NCBI GenBank assembly: GCA_028284725.1
Contig: JANQRD010000232.1
Coordinates: 1 to 50,635 of the forward strand
Reading direction: 5' to 3'
Origin: Allomuricauda sp.
GTDB taxonomy: Bacteria > Bacteroidota > Bacteroidia > Flavobacteriales > Flavobacteriaceae
Length of the DNA stretch: 50,635 bases
The translations under genes and the position numbers were made by a program. Positions 47,581 through 50,635 of the stretch are shown piece by piece. The notes under the pieces are model-generated. The model did not search any database and had not been told where the DNA came from. It saw only the letters and a program-made list of their open reading frames with translations. The first letter of the stretch is position 1. Every line of letters begins with the position of its first letter.

Positions 47581-50500
47581 CTAGAATGTCAGGTTGAGAC
47601 CGATATTATAAATTTTCACCCCTGGAAAGCCTCCGTGATCATAGCCCAACAATATATTCTGATTGGAAAGACTGTCGTTGCCTCCCCTTGAGTTGATCTC
47701 AGGGTCATATCCTGGATAGTCGGTTATGGTAAACAGGTTTTGACCACTGATATAAATTTTTGCGTTTTGCAGTTTTAGTCTATCAAGTAGGTTTTTTGGA
47801 AGATTATATCCGAGAGAAAGATTCTGAAGTCTTATATATGAGGCATCATGGATATATCGGCTTGACATATCTCCCGGTCCTTCACCAAGACCTTGAACAG
47901 TGTTACTTGTACCTTCACCATTCCAGAAGTTTCTTATCGAAGCCAAAGAATTGGATTCGCGCCCAACCCTTGAAAGTTGAAACTCGGTAGTCCAAAAAAC
48001 TTCATTACCCTGTACTCCTTGTAAAGTAAAATCCAGATCAATGTTCTTATAGGAAATGTTATTGGTCAGGCCCCAAATAAAGTCGGGTTGGGCATTGCCG
48101 ATAATGGTCCGGTCCTCGGAATCTATGGCTCCATCACCATTGACATCCCTAAATTTCACACGTCCGGGGGCCGCACGGGGATCATCTATGGCATCTACTT
48201 CTGCCTGGTTCTGGTAGATACCGTCAAAGATAAATCCATAAAATGAACCCAGTGGTTCGCCAGGGGTTAAAATACCACTCTCACTTATCTCGTTGAAAAC
48301 GGAACCTGAGCTCAATATCAAATTTTCATCTCCCCCTAGATCGAGGACTTCATTTTCGTTAAAGAAAATATTGAAATTCGTATTCCATTTAAGGTTTTCG
48401 CTATTTATATTAACTGTATTGATAGCGAACTCCATGCCCTTGTTAAGCATACTTCCAATATTCTGTACTTGACTGCTGAAACCTGAAAACCGGGGGAGTT
48501 CCTTATCGAATAGCAAATCCTCCGTCTTTTTGTAGTAATATTCCGCTGTAAAATCTATTCTTTGGTTGTAAAGCCCCAAATCAAGACCAATGTTGTACGA
48601 AGTGGTGGTTTCCCATTTCAAATCGTTATTTGCAATTCGGCTTGGTATCGATCCATTTAAGCCAACCTCTTCACCAAAAACTATGGGAACACCAGACTGG
48701 AACGCTGCCAATGACTGATATGGCTGAATGGCCTGACTCCCTGTAACACCATAGCTGGCCCTGAGTTTAAGATTACTTATGGTATTACTCTCATTCAAAA
48801 AGTTCTCTTCACTAATACGCCAACCTATGGAAGCTGAAGGAAAATAGGCCCATTTGTTGTTTTTCGCGAAAACAGAGGATCCATCTGCCCGGAAAGAAGC
48901 AGAGAACAAATATTTACCATTATAGGAATAATTGACCCTGCCCAAGAAAGAGTTCAAAACCCTTTTGTCAAAAAAAGTTGATGCAGGCCCAAGGTTTGTG
49001 GCCAATTGTATCCCATTAAATCCAAGTTCATCGCTGGAAAAGCCCGTCGCACTGGTGGACAATCCTTTATTTTCGATCGTTTGGGTCGTATATCCGGCCA
49101 AGATGTTCAAATTATGTACATTATTCAGGGTCTTGGAGTAGTTCAAGGTATGCTCCACCAAATAATCTGTTTGATTTCTGGTATTCACATTGGCGAAACC
49201 GAGGCCCAATACACCCACAAGTTCCCGACTATCATATCGCTGCTGTAAAAAATCCCTTAGGATATACCCGAAATTGAGTTTATAGGTCAGTCCTTTCACA
49301 ATTTCAAACTCTCCAAACAGATTTCCAAAAAGATAATTGGTGGTCCGTACGTCATCCCTCTGATTGACCAATCGAACAGGATTTTCCGCAATCGGCTCAA
49401 ATGGATTGTAAGCAAACGTATTTATGGACTCATCAAATACCGGATAAGCAGGGGAAGAGATTAGAGCTGCAAAGGTCACAGGACCGCCCGATCCCCCAAA
49501 TCCTTCGTTCATCTTTACCAAATTGTTCAAGGTTCTGGAAAATGAAAGGTTATTTCCTATTCTAAATCGATTCCCTAACCTTTGTTCAAGATTCAATCGA
49601 AGGGTCGCACGGTTGAAATCGGCATTTTTTATGACACCTTCTTGATCAAAATAATTCATTGAAAAAAGATAATTGGTGTTCTCGTTGCCACCTGAAAAGG
49701 AGACCTGATAGTTTTGTATGGGTGCTACTTGAAAAATTTCATCCTGCCAATCTGTATCGGCTGCAATCGGACCATCAAGATTGATTGAATTGGGGTTCTG
49801 GTTCAACAAACTTGTCCATTCTTCAGCATTGAGCAAATCTATCTCTTTATTGACCGTTTGTATTCCGCCATACATATCAAAATTGACAGCCAGTTTCCCT
49901 GATCTGCCTTTTTTTGTGGTCACAATGATTACACCATTGGCCCCTCGCGATCCATATATTGCTGTTGCCGAGGCATCTTTCAACACCTCAAGCGAAGCAA
50001 TATCATTGGGGTTTATAAACGTCAAATCCCCACCTATCAAACCATCAATTACAATTAGCGGATTGTTGTCTCCCTGAATTGAATTACTGCCTCGAATACG
50101 GATTTGCACTGTACCACCTGGATGATTCGATGTTGAACTAATCTGCACACCAGGGGTCTGTGCCTTTAATCTTTCTTCGACCCTTGGAGCATTGATGCTA
50201 TTGATTTGTTCATCATCCAAAGAGACCAAGGCCCCGGTAAGGTCGCTCTTTATCTGTGTGCCATAACCGATTACAACCACTTCGTCCAACCCAGATGAAG
50301 TTTCCTCCAAAACGATGTTCAAGGTTGTCTGTCCATTTACAACCACCTCTTTTGTGGCATACCCAATATAGGAGACTACCAATGTGGCATCTTCATCGGC
50401 TAGATCAATAGTGTAGTTTCCGTCAAAATCGGAGACGACACCATTATTTGTGCCCTTTTCCACAATATTGGCTCCCGGTAATGGGGTTCCTGACCTGTCG

Positions 50501-50635
50501 GTTATTCTCCCTGTCACCTTGATTGGATCTTGTTCCACGCCAATATCTTGCGCTTGATCGGTCGGCGGGGGGTCATCTGCTCTGGGAAGAAGGTAAATAA
50601 GCCGATCTGAAATGTTATAGACTGTATTTGTTGAT
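47581..50635 (-). CDS. SusC/RagA-family TonB-dependent transporter (paralog B), 5' end beyond right edge
   Basis: Track start 50538 is an internal GTG; the frame stays open to the edge (...STNTVYNISDRLIYLLPRADDPPPTDQAQDIG-VEQDPIKVTGRI), matching the end of an STN domain; same plug and TonB motifs as paralog A. Confidence 0.95.
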   Translation of the reverse strand, partial: STNTVYNISDRLIYLLPRADDPPPTDQAQDIGVEQDPIKVTGRITDRSGTPLPGANIVEKGTNNGVVSDFDGNYTIDLADEDATLVVSYIGYATKEVVVNGQTTLNIVLEETSSGLDEVVVIGYGTQIKSDLTGALVSLDDEQINSINAPRVEERLKAQTPGVQISSTSNHPGGTVQIRIRGSNSIQGDNNPLIVIDGLIGGDLTFINPNDIASLEVLKDASATAIYGSRGANGVIIVTTKKGRSGKLAVNFDMYGGIQTVNKEIDLLNAEEWTSLLNQNPNSINLDGPIAADTDWQDEIFQVAPIQNYQVSFSGGNENTNYLFSMNYFDQEGVIKNADFNRATLRLNLEQRLGNRFRIGNNLSFSRTLNNLVKMNEGFGGSGGPVTFAALISSPAYPVFDESINTFAYNPFEPIAENPVRLVNQRDDVRTTNYLFGNLFGEFEIVKGLTYKLNFGYILRDFLQQRYDSRELVGVLGLGFANVNTRNQTDYLVEHTLNYSKTLNNVHNLNILAGYTTQTIENKGLSTSATGFSSDELGFNGIQLATNLGPASTFFDKRVLNSFLGRVNYSYNGKYLFSASFRADGSSVFAKNNKWAYFPSASIGWRISEENFLNESNTISNLKLRASYGVTGSQAIQPYQSLAAFQSGVPIVFGEEVGLNGSIPSRIANNDLKWETTTSYNIGLDLGLYNQRIDFTAEYYYKKTEDLLFDKELPRFSGFSSQVQNIGSMLNKGMEFAINTVNINSENLKWNTNFNIFFNENEVLDLGGDENLILSSGSVFNEISESGILTPGEPLGSFYGFIFDGIYQNQAEVDAIDDPRAAPGRVKFRDVNGDGAIDSEDRTIIGNAQPDFIWGLTNNISYKNIDLDFTLQGVQGNEVFWTTEFQLSRVGRESNSLASIRNFWNGEGTSNTVQGLGEGPGDMSSRYIHDASYIRLQNLSLGYNLPKNLLDRLKLQNAKIYISGQNLFTITDYPGYDPEINSRGGNDSLSNQNILLGYDHGGFPGVKIYNIGLNLTF

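Noticed and set aside
1-50635. Phage, transposon, CRISPR or defence system
   Set aside because: No transposase, integrase, phage structural, cas, restriction or toxin-antitoxin signature among the ORFs, and no regularly spaced direct repeats noticed.

Overview
The window reads as a carbohydrate-utilisation region from a Bacteroidota (Flavobacteriia-like) genome. Taxonomy is inferred from the SusC/SusD pairs, Bacteroidota-type promoter and lipoprotein content. Almost everything lies on the minus strand. Three blocks are visible. (1) About 1-15.2 kb is a compact PUL: a Y_Y_Y/LuxR-type sensor-regulator, SusC, SusD, a tandem-LamG lipoprotein, two PF10091/GH144-like enzymes, a GH3 and a sulfatase cut by the left edge. 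(2) About 15.3-18.3 kb is a small plus-strand island: MarR, an S41 peptidase and a HExxH lipoprotein. The MarR gene carries an unusually clear promoter/operator. (3) About 18.4-50.6 kb is a long co-oriented sulfated-glycan locus: a formylglycine-generating enzyme, a LacI regulator, seven sulfatases, a calcineurin-like phosphoesterase, a fused (alpha/alpha)6-like plus beta-propeller protein, a GH36-like alpha-galactosidase, an aldose epimerase, a FecR anti-sigma factor without a visible sigma factor, and two paralogous SusC/SusD pairs, the last cut by the right edge. I found no tRNA, rRNA, CRISPR array or transposase. Family calls come from motifs read by eye in the supplied translations. No database search was run, and substrate statements are hypotheses.
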